From the NCBI GenBank assembly GCA_965227935.1, contig CBDDGS010000032.1:1-64000 (forward strand): 64,000 nucleotides of DNA. Reading direction: 5' to 3'. Numbering within the stretch: the first letter of the stretch is position 1; each line of letters begins with the position of its first letter. The stretch is from JAWPMT01 sp965227935 (lineage in GTDB: Bacteria; Bacteroidota; Bacteroidia; Cytophagales; Cyclobacteriaceae). Made by a program: the position numbers and the translations under genes. Shown here piece by piece: positions 8,726 through 16,970 of the stretch. The notes under the pieces were generated by a model that was not told the DNA's origin, did no database searches, and was given only the letters and a program-made list of their open reading frames with translations.

Positions 8726-11662
8726 CTAAAGGTCAATTTCCAGATGCTTGGAAATCTGATGTTTAGCCTCTGAAATCGCTTTCCCGGCTGCCTTTCCAGC
8801 CTTCTGTGCGGCAATGGCCACTGCAGAGGGCTTGATTGCACCCTCCTTATCTAAGTCATCGTAATGCTTCGACTTACCCAGGTGCTCAACACTGCTGGTC
8901 TTGTTGCCGGTTCTCTCTTTAATCCCCTTCACCAGATCCTTTTTGCTATCGGTGTAAACCTTCGCCTCATGTCTGGCGCGGCTGATCCCAACGTAAAATG
9001 ACTTCTGGTTGATCAGATTTCTACGCCAGCTTTCGGCCATTACCATTACTCGATCGTGAGTCTGGCCCTGAGCTGCAAACATTGTTGATGCATAGTTATG
9101 ATCAAATGTTCTTTCCTTGCTCGCATCGAATTGCTTCTCACGGCCGTCTTCCATTTTCATGGTAATGAGCGAGCCTTTAATCTCCTTGACTGTTCCTCGA
9201 TCCCCGTTCTTTAAATCCAACTCTTTATTGGTCTGACGCCAAACAAGCTTATCCCCTTTTGCCACCTTGATTTCGTGTTCCTTGAACAGGGCCACACCAT
9301 GCTTTGATTTGCCCGCAACCTTGGATGGATCCCAAAGAACATTGTCCGGGCTCTCCTTTGCTGTTTCTCCCTCCATTGCTTTCAATGAGAGCTTCCCGGT
9401 TTCCTTATCGACCCCCACAACGCGATATTTATCACCATTGCTGACAGACAAGGATTTGTAGTTTCGAGCAAATGCCACAATGGTTCCTGCAGTGTAGGTC
9501 CTGGCATCTGCCTTTTCTGTCCTTGTTTCCCCAGCTGGCAATAAGACTTTCGCAGTTGCCTGGTCTTCACCCAGCTCCCCTTCTTTCTGCAACGCCTCCC
9601 TCACTGCTTTATTGAAAGCAGATTTTCCTGCCACGTCTGGAATAACCACCAACGTGTTTTCCCTGCTTTCTTTATCCAAGGCCATGTAGTCGGCTTTCAT
9701 TTGGTCTGTACGTTTATCGTTGCTCCTCTCCTCGATCACATTCTGACCGAGCTTTTCCACAGCCTCTGCCGGCTTCATACCGATTGCCGCTTCAACAGCC
9801 TGCTTGAGGTCCGCATTCTTCTGCCTTTGGATTTCGGACATGGTAGCTGTTTTCATGTCGTTATCCTGCAGCAAGCCAAAAGGCTTGCCCCATTCAACAG
9901 ATCCAAGCTGCTGAGTATCCCCAAGCATGACAACCCGGGCGCCTGTCCGCCTGGCTGCTGTCAACAGGTCTGCAGCATCAGAGGCGTTCATCAAACTGGC
10001 CTCGTCCACTACCCACATCTCTTTATCCGCGCGGTCTAATTCGCCTTTCCTATTCTTTTCTTCTGCCTGGTAAAGGAAGGAAGCCAGTGTTTGGCTTTTA
10101 ATGTTCGTCTCTTTCTGCAGAACTTCCGCTGCAGCACCTGTAGGCGAAAGCCCTCGGATAGTGATTCCCTTCTTGTCAGCAATCTCTTTCTGAGCTTTCA
10201 GCATGTAGGTTTTACCGGTACCGGCTGCGCCCTGCACGCCCACCACCTGGTTCTCAGTTCGAGACATCAACATAACGGCTTCTGCCTGGCCACGGTTAAG
10301 CCCCTTGTCGGCGACAACCTCTGAAACCAGCTTCATGCCCGCCATGCGGCGCATTTCGCCTCTTCCTTGCTCCTCAAGTCTCAGAATGTAGGTTTCCTTT
10401 CTCTGGGCTTCGGGCGTTGTCAGAAGGCGGTCAAATTTGGATTTGTGGCGACTTTCTGCAATCTCCCCCTCTTTAAGCAGTTCCTGGATTGCCGGCTTGA
10501 TCTCTTTAGGCGAATACTTCCCCAGTCCAAGCTGCATGACCTTCCTGCTTACATCAGATTCCTTGAAAACCGCTTCACGATCCGAAAGGATCTTGTAAGC
10601 AAGCCGAACATCCCCTATAGCCGCCTCCCTCGTCGATGTATCCACTGCCTCCCTCGGTTTAGCCGGTGACACCTTTGGGTTGTCATTCTGCTGTTGCGGC
10701 GCCTCTGGAATGGGTTTGGGCGCGGGTTCTGGTGCCGGGGCCTTCCCGGGGCCCAGCTGCTGGGTTTCCTGGTTGGATTTGGCATCGTCAATGACCTTGT
10801 TGATGTCATATCCGGCCTCTTCGATTTTCTGCTCCCAGGAGCGAACGATATCCTTCTCATTCCCGCTTCTCTTGGCATCACGGGTGCTGACAGCCACTTT
10901 TTCCATGCTCTTCGCATCTGTGACACCCTGGTCCCCTGCAGCGGTCACTATGCTTGCACGGCGCTGCGAAAATGCCTCCATGACCTCCTTGGGAACGCCG
11001 GCAATTTCAAACGTCCCTTTCCCATGATCAACTTCGACCTGGTACCCAAGAGAAGAGACTTTTTCAGCTAGGGCGCTACGGTAATATTGGCCGATTTCCA
11101 TTTTGTGCTCATAGATCGGCTTGGACTCAAGCGAACGCCACTTACCATCCTCTCGTTTGGTCAGGTTCATCACTACGTTGTGGGTGTGAAGCTGAGGATC
11201 CAGCGCCCGGCTGGTTGTATGTGTGAACGAGGCAACCGTCAGATTGGCGGTCTTTTCAATCCTGGCATTACCTCCGGTGTAGTTTCTGGTTGCCGAGTAC
11301 TCTTCTTCCACCATGGCCATCGCTTCCTTTACCGCCTCATGGTGGGCATCGATCAGACGTTTATCGCCACCGGCCAGGGCAACAATGCTCACTGACTTTG
11401 GTGCTGAGAGGGTTAAGTCCCAACCAGGCCGATGCTCTTTACCATTTGCGCCGGCACGGCCTACCTGTTCTCCATTGACCTGCCCATCGAGCAATTCCTT
11501 GAATTGCTTCAGGTCTACAGGCCCCTGCAAACCTAGATCTACAGCTCCTTTCCCCCTCCACTCTGATTTCAGCGTACCTTCGTCATCTTTTGCGTAATAA
11601 TCGGCCTGTTGATAGTAAGAGGCCGCCTGGTTAGAGCTTTTCAATCCCTGAATACTCAGCAT
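8726..11662 (-). CDS. traI: MobF-family conjugative relaxase-helicase (TraI/TrwC)
   Basis: A 978-residue protein, close in length to TrwC of R388 (966) and much shorter than F TraI. The N-terminal relaxase domain has paired catalytic tyrosines (YYQQADYY, residues 16-23) and the metal-binding histidines with HTHN at 159-162. A Pro-rich linker (about 304-335) leads to an SF1 helicase with Walker A GAAGTGKT (478-485) and VVDEAS (about 552). It nicks oriT, becomes linked to the strand and unwinds DNA for transfer. It lies 8 bp after traD. Confidence 0.95.
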   Translation of the reverse strand: MLSIQGLKSSNQAASYYQQADYYAKDDEGTLKSEWRGKGAVDLGLQGPVDLKQFKELLDGQVNGEQVGRAGANGKEHRPGWDLTLSAPKSVSIVALAGGDKRLIDAHHEAVKEAMAMVEEEYSATRNYTGGNARIEKTANLTVASFTHTTSRALDPQLHTHNVVMNLTKREDGKWRSLESKPIYEHKMEIGQYYRSALAEKVSSLGYQVEVDHGKGTFEIAGVPKEVMEAFSQRRASIVTAAGDQGVTDAKSMEKVAVSTRDAKRSGNEKDIVRSWEQKIEEAGYDINKVIDDAKSNQETQQLGPGKAPAPEPAPKPIPEAPQQQNDNPKVSPAKPREAVDTSTREAAIGDVRLAYKILSDREAVFKESDVSRKVMQLGLGKYSPKEIKPAIQELLKEGEIAESRHKSKFDRLLTTPEAQRKETYILRLEEQGRGEMRRMAGMKLVSEVVADKGLNRGQAEAVMLMSRTENQVVGVQGAAGTGKTYMLKAQKEIADKKGITIRGLSPTGAAAEVLQKETNIKSQTLASFLYQAEEKNRKGELDRADKEMWVVDEASLMNASDAADLLTAARRTGARVVMLGDTQQLGSVEWGKPFGLLQDNDMKTATMSEIQRQKNADLKQAVEAAIGMKPAEAVEKLGQNVIEERSNDKRTDQMKADYMALDKESRENTLVVIPDVAGKSAFNKAVREALQKEGELGEDQATAKVLLPAGETRTEKADARTYTAGTIVAFARNYKSLSVSNGDKYRVVGVDKETGKLSLKAMEGETAKESPDNVLWDPSKVAGKSKHGVALFKEHEIKVAKGDKLVWRQTNKELDLKNGDRGTVKEIKGSLITMKMEDGREKQFDASKERTFDHNYASTMFAAQGQTHDRVMVMAESWRRNLINQKSFYVGISRARHEAKVYTDSKKDLVKGIKERTGNKTSSVEHLGKSKHYDDLDKEGAIKPSAVAIAAQKAGKAAGKAISEAKHQISKHLEIDL

Positions 11663-11670
11663 GGTATTTC

Positions 11671-13608
11671 CTATAATTCGATATCAATTCCACTAGGGCG
11701 AGGACGAGGCTTTTCATCGCCTTTTACCCCTTCATTTGCCCCCCACTCCCTTTCCTGGTCTTCCATGAAAAGGTCTGGCACAAAGCGCGAGCTGTCCGAT
11801 TGATCTTGGGGTTTATCCTCACTATCTACCGGCACTGGATCATCCCTCAAGCTGGACTTTTTCAGCTCCTCAATAGGCTTTAATTCAAACGGTTCAGCAA
11901 CCACTGGAAGCCGACAAACCTCAACCTTTATTTTCGCAACCGGCAAGCCCCTACCTAAGCGGATAAATCCTTCCCTATCTGGCAGATTCATGATTTCCGT
12001 TTTGCTCACTAAACGACGGCTCTGCCGGTCACTGTTAATACTTACCCCATCACGTATTTGTGACACGCCGTAAGACGTGCCTTCTTTCGTTTCGTAGTTT
12101 TCACTTTCCAGCAGGTTTTTACTGGCAAACTCCGCCCCTTTTTCACCTGGCATCCTGTAGGTAATAAAGGTCGCGCAAAGGTCCATCAACGTATCTGCAT
12201 CGTGTTGACCATAGACTGAAACGAGCTGCGAATAGGACTGATACCCAAGAGCAGCGAACCCGCCATATTTCCTTGCCTGGCTGAGAAAATCCATCAATGC
12301 CGGCAGTCTCTGCAGTGCCGGCAGTTCATCCAGGAACAGACCGATTCTTCGGTTCCTATCAGGCCTCAGTGACAGAATATTAGTGCTGATAACGTGAACA
12401 ATTGTGCTGATTAACGGCCGCATGACGGCCATTTGGCGGTTCGTACTCGTAATGAATACCCAACGGTCATCATCGCTATTTATGAACTCAGAAAGGGAAA
12501 AAGGCTCACCTTCATCCTGCATATAACGCAGAGACCTGGCCGATGCTGCAGCAACCCCCCTGACTGAAGCAGTCATTCTTCCGCCTTCCTCGTTGATCAC
12601 ACTCGCCGCGTCGGTCCCCTTTACAATTTCAATAATTTCACTGGTAGTGACCGACATCAATTTGTCGGCCAAAGCGGTAGGCCGATGGTCCCCTTCCTCC
12701 CCCATCTTTTGCATAACAGATGCCAAAACCAGTCTTGCGGCCTTGCTGAAAAAGTCACCTTTTTTCCCGGCCTCCTCCTCAATGAAGCCTTCTGCTATTG
12801 AGGCATAGTCATAGTCATACTGACAGTCAAGCCACATATCCCACTTGACCGATCTGGCGTCAAAAGGGTTGATAATCACATCCTTTCCTGGGCGATAAAA
12901 ACGCTCCACATAATCACCAACGCCATCACAGATCACCGCCCTTTTTCCAGCCTTCCTCATCCCATCCAGCATTTCCAAAATGGTTTGTGACTTCCCTGAA
13001 CCAACCCCGCCAGATATCAAAAAACTGGTTAGCTCCATCCGGTCAGGGATAGGAATTTTCCCGATGGTTATGGGTGACATTTTCTTGTTGGTTTCACGCT
13101 TGGCAAACTCTTTGACCTGTTCGGTCAGTTCGTCCGACTCCACCAACATGCCGCCCCGGATGAACCTGTCGTCAGCCTGACTACGACCAATTTTTAACAG
13201 CCACCGGAGGATTATGACGGTGAAAATTAAGCAGAAAGCGAGGCTGATTCCCACGGCAATACCAAGGTCATAGAGAACGGCGTCGCGGATCTGCAGGATG
13301 GCAGGATGGGTAGTCATCCACCCAACGGTGACCATTCGTTTAATCCCGTCCGGGGCAACAAATGGCCATGGCTTTGAAGGTTCGTTATAGGCAAGCAGGT
13401 TCAATTCACAGAGCACGTAATCCTGGAAAACGTTGAGCTCATCTATGGTTGTAAGGTACCAAAAAATACAGCCTGCAATGATCACAAAGCAGGCTGTCCA
13501 CCAACCAAAAAACTCCCAGATAACCTGGGCAATCATGCGAATAAAATGGAAGGTTGTTTGGCCGCCTCGGGTAAAATCCCCAAGGCGTGAATCACGAAGC
13601 GGGTTCAT
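11671..13608 (-). CDS. traD: Type IV coupling protein (TraD/TrwB)
   Basis: A 645-residue inner-membrane ATPase. Two transmembrane segments lie near residues 25-50 and 112-138. The ATPase domain shows Walker A GGVGSGKS (about 200-207) and Walker B RIGLFLDELPAL (about 400), with TraG/TraD-type motifs such as GYQSYSQL. It links the relaxosome to the secretion channel and drives DNA transport. Its start overlaps the end of the upstream small RHH-like gene by 17 bp, the trwA-trwB arrangement of IncW plasmids. Confidence 0.94.
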   Translation of the reverse strand: MNPLRDSRLGDFTRGGQTTFHFIRMIAQVIWEFFGWWTACFVIIAGCIFWYLTTIDELNVFQDYVLCELNLLAYNEPSKPWPFVAPDGIKRMVTVGWMTTHPAILQIRDAVLYDLGIAVGISLAFCLIFTVIILRWLLKIGRSQADDRFIRGGMLVESDELTEQVKEFAKRETNKKMSPITIGKIPIPDRMELTSFLISGGVGSGKSQTILEMLDGMRKAGKRAVICDGVGDYVERFYRPGKDVIINPFDARSVKWDMWLDCQYDYDYASIAEGFIEEEAGKKGDFFSKAARLVLASVMQKMGEEGDHRPTALADKLMSVTTSEIIEIVKGTDAASVINEEGGRMTASVRGVAAASARSLRYMQDEGEPFSLSEFINSDDDRWVFITSTNRQMAVMRPLISTIVHVISTNILSLRPDRNRRIGLFLDELPALQRLPALMDFLSQARKYGGFAALGYQSYSQLVSVYGQHDADTLMDLCATFITYRMPGEKGAEFASKNLLESENYETKEGTSYGVSQIRDGVSINSDRQSRRLVSKTEIMNLPDREGFIRLGRGLPVAKIKVEVCRLPVVAEPFELKPIEELKKSSLRDDPVPVDSEDKPQDQSDSSRFVPDLFMEDQEREWGANEGVKGDEKPRPRPSGIDIEL

Positions 13609-13894
13609 CCTTTTCCCCTTTTGGTATGTAACGGTCCCTCAGTTCAGCATACGCCTGCTGCGCTCTCTCTGCGTGCTCAGGCCCTTTCAAATTGACCTCG
13701 TAACTGGTGATTGCAAGAACATTCAGGACAGCCCTGAACATCCTATCCTGAATCACCTGGCTCTCCATGGGCGGCGAGAGCCCCTTCTCTATCAGCTCCA
13801 CAATGGCCGCTGATTTCGACAAGCCACGCTGCCGCTGGTACTCCAGGATCTTCCTTTCCAGGGCATCTGAGCACCTGGCGCCTATTTGTCCCAT
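13592..13894 (-). CDS. Small RHH-type relaxosome accessory protein (TrwA-like position)
   Basis: A 100-residue protein whose first 40 residues (ISxRCSDALERKI, then RGLSKSAAIVELIEKGL) look like a ribbon-helix-helix DNA-binding domain, followed by a helical C-terminus. In R388 the equivalent gene trwA sits in the same place, binds oriT and stimulates relaxase nicking while repressing its own operon. The gene overlaps traD by 17 bp and has a good AGGAGGATAT Shine-Dalgarno. Function is inferred from fold and position. Confidence 0.65.
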   Translation of the reverse strand: MGQIGARCSDALERKILEYQRQRGLSKSAAIVELIEKGLSPPMESQVIQDRMFRAVLNVLAITSYEVNLKGPEHAERAQQAYAELRDRYIPKGEKDEPAS

Positions 13895-13916
13895 ATATCC
13901 TCCTTCTTCTTCTGAC

Positions 13917-13945
13917 CTTATACAGGTGTTAACGCTCTATTCCAA
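13917..13945 (-). promoter_or_regulatory. Promoter of the RHH-traD-traI operon with TTAACACCT motif
   Basis: On the minus strand TTGGAA and TATAAG are spaced by 17 bp, 22 bp before the RHH start codon. The spacer ends in TTAACACCTG, the same motif that touches the -10 box in three other promoters of this window (39,522; 45,314; 57,589). The motif probably is an operator of a shared repressor. Confidence 0.55.
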
Positions 13946-14174
13946 TAATAAAGGCCTTTATGGGATCACTGTTAACAGCTATGAAATAGCTGTTAACAGC
14001 TAGAGCCCTTGTTTTTTAAGGGCTCTAGCCTAGCTGTGTTAACAGCGTCGGGTGTGACAACTTCACCGACCCGCAGGGCAGGCAACCAGCCCTGCCCTCG
14101 TCTCTGCCTTTGGTTCTCATGGTCCAGGTCTTTAACAGGGAGGCTTGTCTTTGTCTGTACCATGGTGCCATGTT

Positions 14175-14192
14175 AATTCGACTTGTCGAATT
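14175..14192. promoter_or_regulatory. TTCGAC-N2-GTCGAA palindrome, site 1
   Basis: AATTCGACTTGTCGAATT, an inverted repeat of 8 bp arms around a TT/AA centre. It is embedded in the loop of the larger CCATGGTGCCA inverted repeat in the oriT candidate. Presumed operator of a plasmid regulator. Confidence 0.6.
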
Positions 14193-14240
14193 GGCTTGGC
14201 ACCATGGGACACGCCATACATTCCAGACCGGGGTTTCTCT

Positions 14241-14260
14241 CAATTCGACATGTCGAATTG
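14241..14260. promoter_or_regulatory. TTCGACATGTCGAA palindrome, site 2
   Basis: A perfect 20-bp palindrome, CAATTCGACATGTCGAATTG. It is the second of four copies within 190 bp upstream of the relaxosome operon. Confidence 0.65.
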
Positions 14261-14298
14261 AACGCGACATAAATAGCCGTGCCCTACCCCCTTTGCCG

Positions 14299-14316
14299 AA
14301 TTCGACATGTCGAATT
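14299..14316. promoter_or_regulatory. TTCGACATGTCGAA palindrome, site 3
   Basis: A perfect 18-bp palindrome, AATTCGACATGTCGAATT, third of the four-site cluster in the oriT/control region. Confidence 0.65.
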
Positions 14317-14352
14317 GAGAGAAAGCGGGCGGCAGGCTACAGAGTCCTTGAG

Positions 14353-14366
14353 TTCGACATGTCGAA
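14353..14366. promoter_or_regulatory. TTCGACATGTCGAA palindrome, site 4
   Basis: A perfect 14-bp palindrome, fourth in the cluster, 35 bp before the terminator hairpin of the opposite DUF3560 gene. Confidence 0.6.
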
Positions 14367-14392
14367 TTAACCTCTGCGTGGGATTGCAGAGG

Positions 14393-14422
14393 ACAAAAAA
14401 AAGCCCCTTAAAAAAGGGGCTT
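14393..14422 (-). terminator. Rho-independent terminator after the DUF3560 gene
   Basis: On the minus strand AAGCCCCTT and AAGGGGCTT form a 9-bp stem followed by a run of T residues, 22 bp after the stop of the DUF3560 reading frame. It protects the oriT region from transcription arriving from the maintenance region. Confidence 0.85.
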
Positions 14423-14443
14423 AATCAGAGGAGTGAGCGGAGC

Positions 14444-15295
14444 CTAGTAAATGCTCTCTAGTTGTTGTAAATCGTCGATTAGTTTCTTTACGCCTCGCGT
14501 AGCGTTGAGTGTTGCTTTACGAACCCAAACGCTCCCACGACTCCGGCTGAAGTTGTACCCATGGCATCGGCCTACCAAACGGCGGGCCTCAACCCCTGGC
14601 TTGCCGTCTTTGAAGTTCACAACGATACGCCCCTCATCTGTGTACACCTCGAACTCGTCACAATCAAACTCCGGCGCATCCATACTATATAGCGATTCCA
14701 ATTCCTCAATTCGCTGCTTGATTCTACGTATCTCTGCATTGTTTTTTGCAGTTGGTAAGAAGCAAACAACCTTCCCCCCCAGTCCCCAGACTTCAACAGC
14801 CCTTCCAGGTCGGCGGAGGTCAAACCCCAGACCCTTAAATGCTTCTACATCTTTTTTTTTGCTTGCCGCGTTCGCGCTTTCATCATTTCTTGTGTCTTCT
14901 CCCGCTCCTGAAGCTTTTCCTTGAGCTTCTTCAATGCTGCAGGATCATCAGTGGCTATTCCACCACTTCCGACAGTGTGCGCTTTCATCTTCAATCGGTC
15001 AGCCTTCCGGCTTTCATCAATAGATTTGTGCATTGCCTGGTGGCTTTTCTCGACTGTGGCGCGGTGTCGCTTTTTGGAGTGGTGCGCCGACTAGAATCGG
15101 CTGGCCTAGCGGGATCATCTCAACAAGGTCTTGGCTCCGCTTGTAATAGCCATCTGCTCGCGCTTCCGCCTTCGCTGCCCTTTCAGAATACCTCTCCGCT
15201 TTAGACTCCTGGGCCTGATCATAGTCAACCCTTGTAAAAGCACACTCTGGATTTCTTTTCCTTCGGTCGTGCGCCTTTACCTCTTGCTCTTGCAC
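14444..15295 (-). pseudogene. DUF3560 gene interrupted by two compensating frameshifts
   Basis: Three consecutive minus-strand frames together spell one DUF3560 protein. Frame one (GTG 15,295) holds ERAAKAEARADGYYKRS and IPLGQPILVG. One extra base near 15,085 is needed to continue into HHSKKRHRATVEKSHQAMHK and GGIATDDPAALKKLKEKL. A nine-A run (14,852-14,860) then ends this frame at ATG TAG; a -1 shift restores DVEAFKGLGF and NAEIRRIKQRIEELESLY to the natural C-terminus at 14,444. The A-run contains the dnaX-type slippery heptamer A AAA AAG in the correct phase. A decayed gene or sequencing indels are the simplest explanations; programmed frameshifting could explain only the second shift. DUF3560 proteins are common plasmid accessories of unknown role. 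Confidence 0.75.
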
Positions 15296-15297
15296 GT

Positions 15298-15771
15298 CTA
15301 CTGCTTGCCCTGTTTCTTCGTCCTCTCGTTCCCGCTTGGGCTCCCCATCCGGCCCATGGGTTCAACCTGGCTAACGTGAAACAAACAGCACATTGGCCAA
15401 AGTTTGTATTTCTTGGCTTCCTTATCGGCCCCCTCTGTGCCTTCTGATTCCTGCCCCTCTTCCTCCGCCTTCTTCGCTTTCAAAGGCTGCCCCCAGACCC
15501 GGAAAGCCTTTTCTTTAGCTTTGACCTTGTACCCTTCTGCCTTCCAATCTTTGAAGGTTTTAAATTCACCCGCCCCCACGTCTTCCCGGTACATCATCAG
15601 CAAAACATCGTTTATGCTCATGTCCTCCGCTTTTATGGCTGCCTCTACCGTTGGGGCATTAGCTACCATCATCGCCCGCACCTCCTTTGCTTGCTTGCTC
15701 ATGGCAACCAGTTTTTTACGTGCGGCTTCTGTTGCTGGGTTCGGTTTCTTTGCGGTGCGTGCTGTAGGCAT
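15298..15771 (-). CDS. ArdC-like ssDNA-binding domain protein
   Basis: A 157-residue protein. The central part KTFKDWKAEGYKVKAKEKAF, followed by RVWGQPLKAKK and later LWPMCCLFHVSQVE, matches the N-terminal single-stranded DNA-binding domain of ArdC-type antirestriction proteins. No metalloprotease HExxH domain follows, so it is a stand-alone domain. The N-terminus is Lys/Ala-rich and helical. The stop is 2 bp before the GTG of the DUF3560 gene, a pairing seen on other proteobacterial plasmids. It probably coats or protects incoming single-stranded DNA (inference). Confidence 0.6.
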   Translation of the reverse strand: MPTARTAKKPNPATEAARKKLVAMSKQAKEVRAMMVANAPTVEAAIKAEDMSINDVLLMMYREDVGAGEFKTFKDWKAEGYKVKAKEKAFRVWGQPLKAKKAEEEGQESEGTEGADKEAKKYKLWPMCCLFHVSQVEPMGRMGSPSGNERTKKQGKQ

Positions 15772-15786
15772 GATTCTCTCCAGGCA

Positions 15787-15806
15787 AAAGGGCGACCGGG
15801 GCCGCC
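15787..15806 (-). terminator. Hairpin terminator before the ArdC-like gene
   Basis: Minus-strand AGGGCG and CGCCCT pair across a GC-rich loop and are followed by TTTTG. It lies between the small broken gene (15,816-16,216) and the ArdC-like start, so it should separate or attenuate the two. Confidence 0.55.
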
Positions 15807-15815
15807 CTGTACAGG

Positions 15816-16216
15816 TTACTTGCTCTTGTTTTTGTACTCAGGGAACAAGAAAACGGTACCGCTTACGGTGATACCTTCCGGGATTAGAACGTTAATCCCT
15901 TCGCCCTTGCTGTGAGGGAAAGCAATGCCTACACGGTGATAATGGGTTTTTTCGGAAACGATAGCGGCAAATACAAGCGCGGTAGGTTTCGTATCCGACA
16001 CGCGGGGCGCCCTGGGGGTCTTCGTTGTTCTCGGTGATCGGCAACAACACCAGCTTACCGGTAACGGTAACGCCCGGCGGGATCAGGATAGAAACGCCCT
16101 GTTTGTCGTTGTGGAAGAAACCCTTTAGCGATCTGCTGCAGATGGGGCCGGCCGCCATTCTCTGAAGGGATTTCAACATTGGCGGTAAAAAATTTGATGT
16201 TAGTTGCTTCAGCCAT
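15816..16216 (-). pseudogene. Small two-repeat protein gene with two frameshifts
   Basis: The ATG at 16,216 sits after the standard leader and SD-hairpin and begins MAEATNIKFFTANVEIPSEN. It meets a stop after 53 residues (16,055). Two single extra bases, one in the GGGTTT stretch near 16,121 and one in the CCCC run near 16,008, would join three frames into a protein of about 132 residues. That protein has two similar halves: QGVSILIPPGVTVTGKLVLL and EGINVLIPEGITVSGTVFLF. The alternative is that the second half is an independent gene with GTG start at 16,001 (60 residues). No family recognised. Confidence 0.6.
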
Positions 16217-16344
16217 GATTCACTCCTCGAATCGTTGTTGACTCTGGCGGGGCTCATCCCTCACCAGCCATTACATTGTAAGGCCAAACTAAGGCTAAAG
16301 GCAAGCATTTTTTCCACTTTTGCCCTAGATATTTTCGGCATAAC
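16217..16344 (-). promoter_or_regulatory. Leader-promoter module L1 with SD-in-loop hairpin
   Basis: First of six near-identical modules. On the minus strand it carries TTGCCT and TACAAT spaced 18 bp, an untranslated leader of about 70 nt and the hairpin GATTCGAGGAGTGAATC directly before the ATG. In the hairpin GATTC pairs with GAATC and the loop presents GAGGAG. It drives the gene starting at 16,216. Confidence 0.75.
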
Positions 16345-16970
16345 TATCTGATAACCATAGTGTTTTGATCTAAATAGGGGCGCTATAACGGTGATCAATG
16401 CGAGGGCGTTTTTCCCCGTAAGCCTCGACCACGGCTGTCTATCAGGGCACGGCCACCCAACCACCGGCAGATGTGGCACGACTGCTCGGGCGCGGAACAC
16501 CGAACGCGAAGCCACAGCCAACCCCGGCCTCGTGCCTGACCAACCGGTTTTCAGGCCTGTCCGGTTATTCAGGGCCTTTGGCCAGCGCAGCTGGCGGTAG
16601 TGTTTTGGAGAGTCTGCGCAGCAGTCTCGACGCTTTTGCCTGGCTGCAGTCGGTCTCGAAGAGTCCGGCTGCAGTGCCTTTGATCTTTCAGGCCATCGAT
16701 AGGGAAAGAAGTAGCCTTGTGTGATCGAGGACCACCAGGTCAGCGGGTGGATCCACGTTGGTGCCTGGCTTAACAGCTCGACGTGGCACCGGGGTAGCGG
16801 GCGTTACCCGAAGGGCCGATCCAGGGAGCTTTGCCTTTTAGCGAGCACTTGGGGGACCCTGTGAACTTGTTCACACGGTCCCCCTAGTGGAGCAAAAGTG
16901 GAAAGCTTTCTGGTTCGGTTCGCGCAGCGAATAGCACGCGGTTCTGGCCTAAAGGCCAGAAACCCCCATG
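16345..16970. repeat. Mosaic inter-operon repeat R1
   Basis: A 626-bp non-coding GC-rich stretch. 16,345-16,690 (block B) recurs at 20,469 and 50,126 and in part at 45,383. 16,780-16,970 (block C) recurs at 36,168 and 46,057. Block C contains a 16-bp inverted repeat with a 2-nt centre (16,851-16,884, GGGGGACC..GGTCCCCC). R1 lies between the stop of the ParB-like gene and module L1. Open frames in it are artefacts of base composition. Confidence 0.8.

Larger units (their letters stand above)
13946..14400. other. Candidate oriT and control region, dense in inverted repeats
   Basis: This non-coding stretch lies directly upstream of the trwA-trwB-trwC-like operon, where oriT lies in R388. It contains two AGCTGTTAACAGCT-type palindromes (13,968-13,980 imperfect and 13,988-14,001 perfect), an 11-bp inverted repeat with a 7-nt loop (14,001-14,029), a hairpin AGGGCAGG/CCTGCCCT (14,075-14,098), and a nested structure in which CCATGGTGCCA (14,160-14,170) and TGGCACCATGG (14,197-14,207) enclose a TTCGAC..GTCGAA palindrome. 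A nic site could not be identified with confidence; GCTTGTCTTTGTC at 14,143 is only faintly like known MobF sites. Confidence 0.55.

Noticed and set aside
10680..11071. Plus-strand open frames opposite the relaxase gene
   Set aside because: They are antisense shadows of the Pro-rich linker and relaxase domain; no ribosome-binding sites and no known domains.
14175..14366. CRISPR-like repeat cluster
   Set aside because: Only four copies with irregular spacing (about 40 to 70 bp), palindromic units and no cas genes; operator or centromere sites fit better.
14617..14823. Alternative frame MTSADLEGLLKSGDWGG as part of the DUF3560 gene
   Set aside because: The frame 14,444-14,870 is continuous through this stretch and reads KGLGFDLRRPGRAVEVWG into the conserved C-terminus, so no extra frameshift at the G7 run is needed.
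16217..16257. Apparent protein start MSPARVNNDSRSES upstream of 16,216 (also before 50,000)
   Set aside because: It is a translation of the repeated leader. The SD-in-loop hairpin and ATG downstream mark the real start.
16851..16884. Block C hairpin as a rho-independent terminator
   Set aside because: The stem is strong, but no T-run follows on either strand, so it is kept as a structural repeat only.
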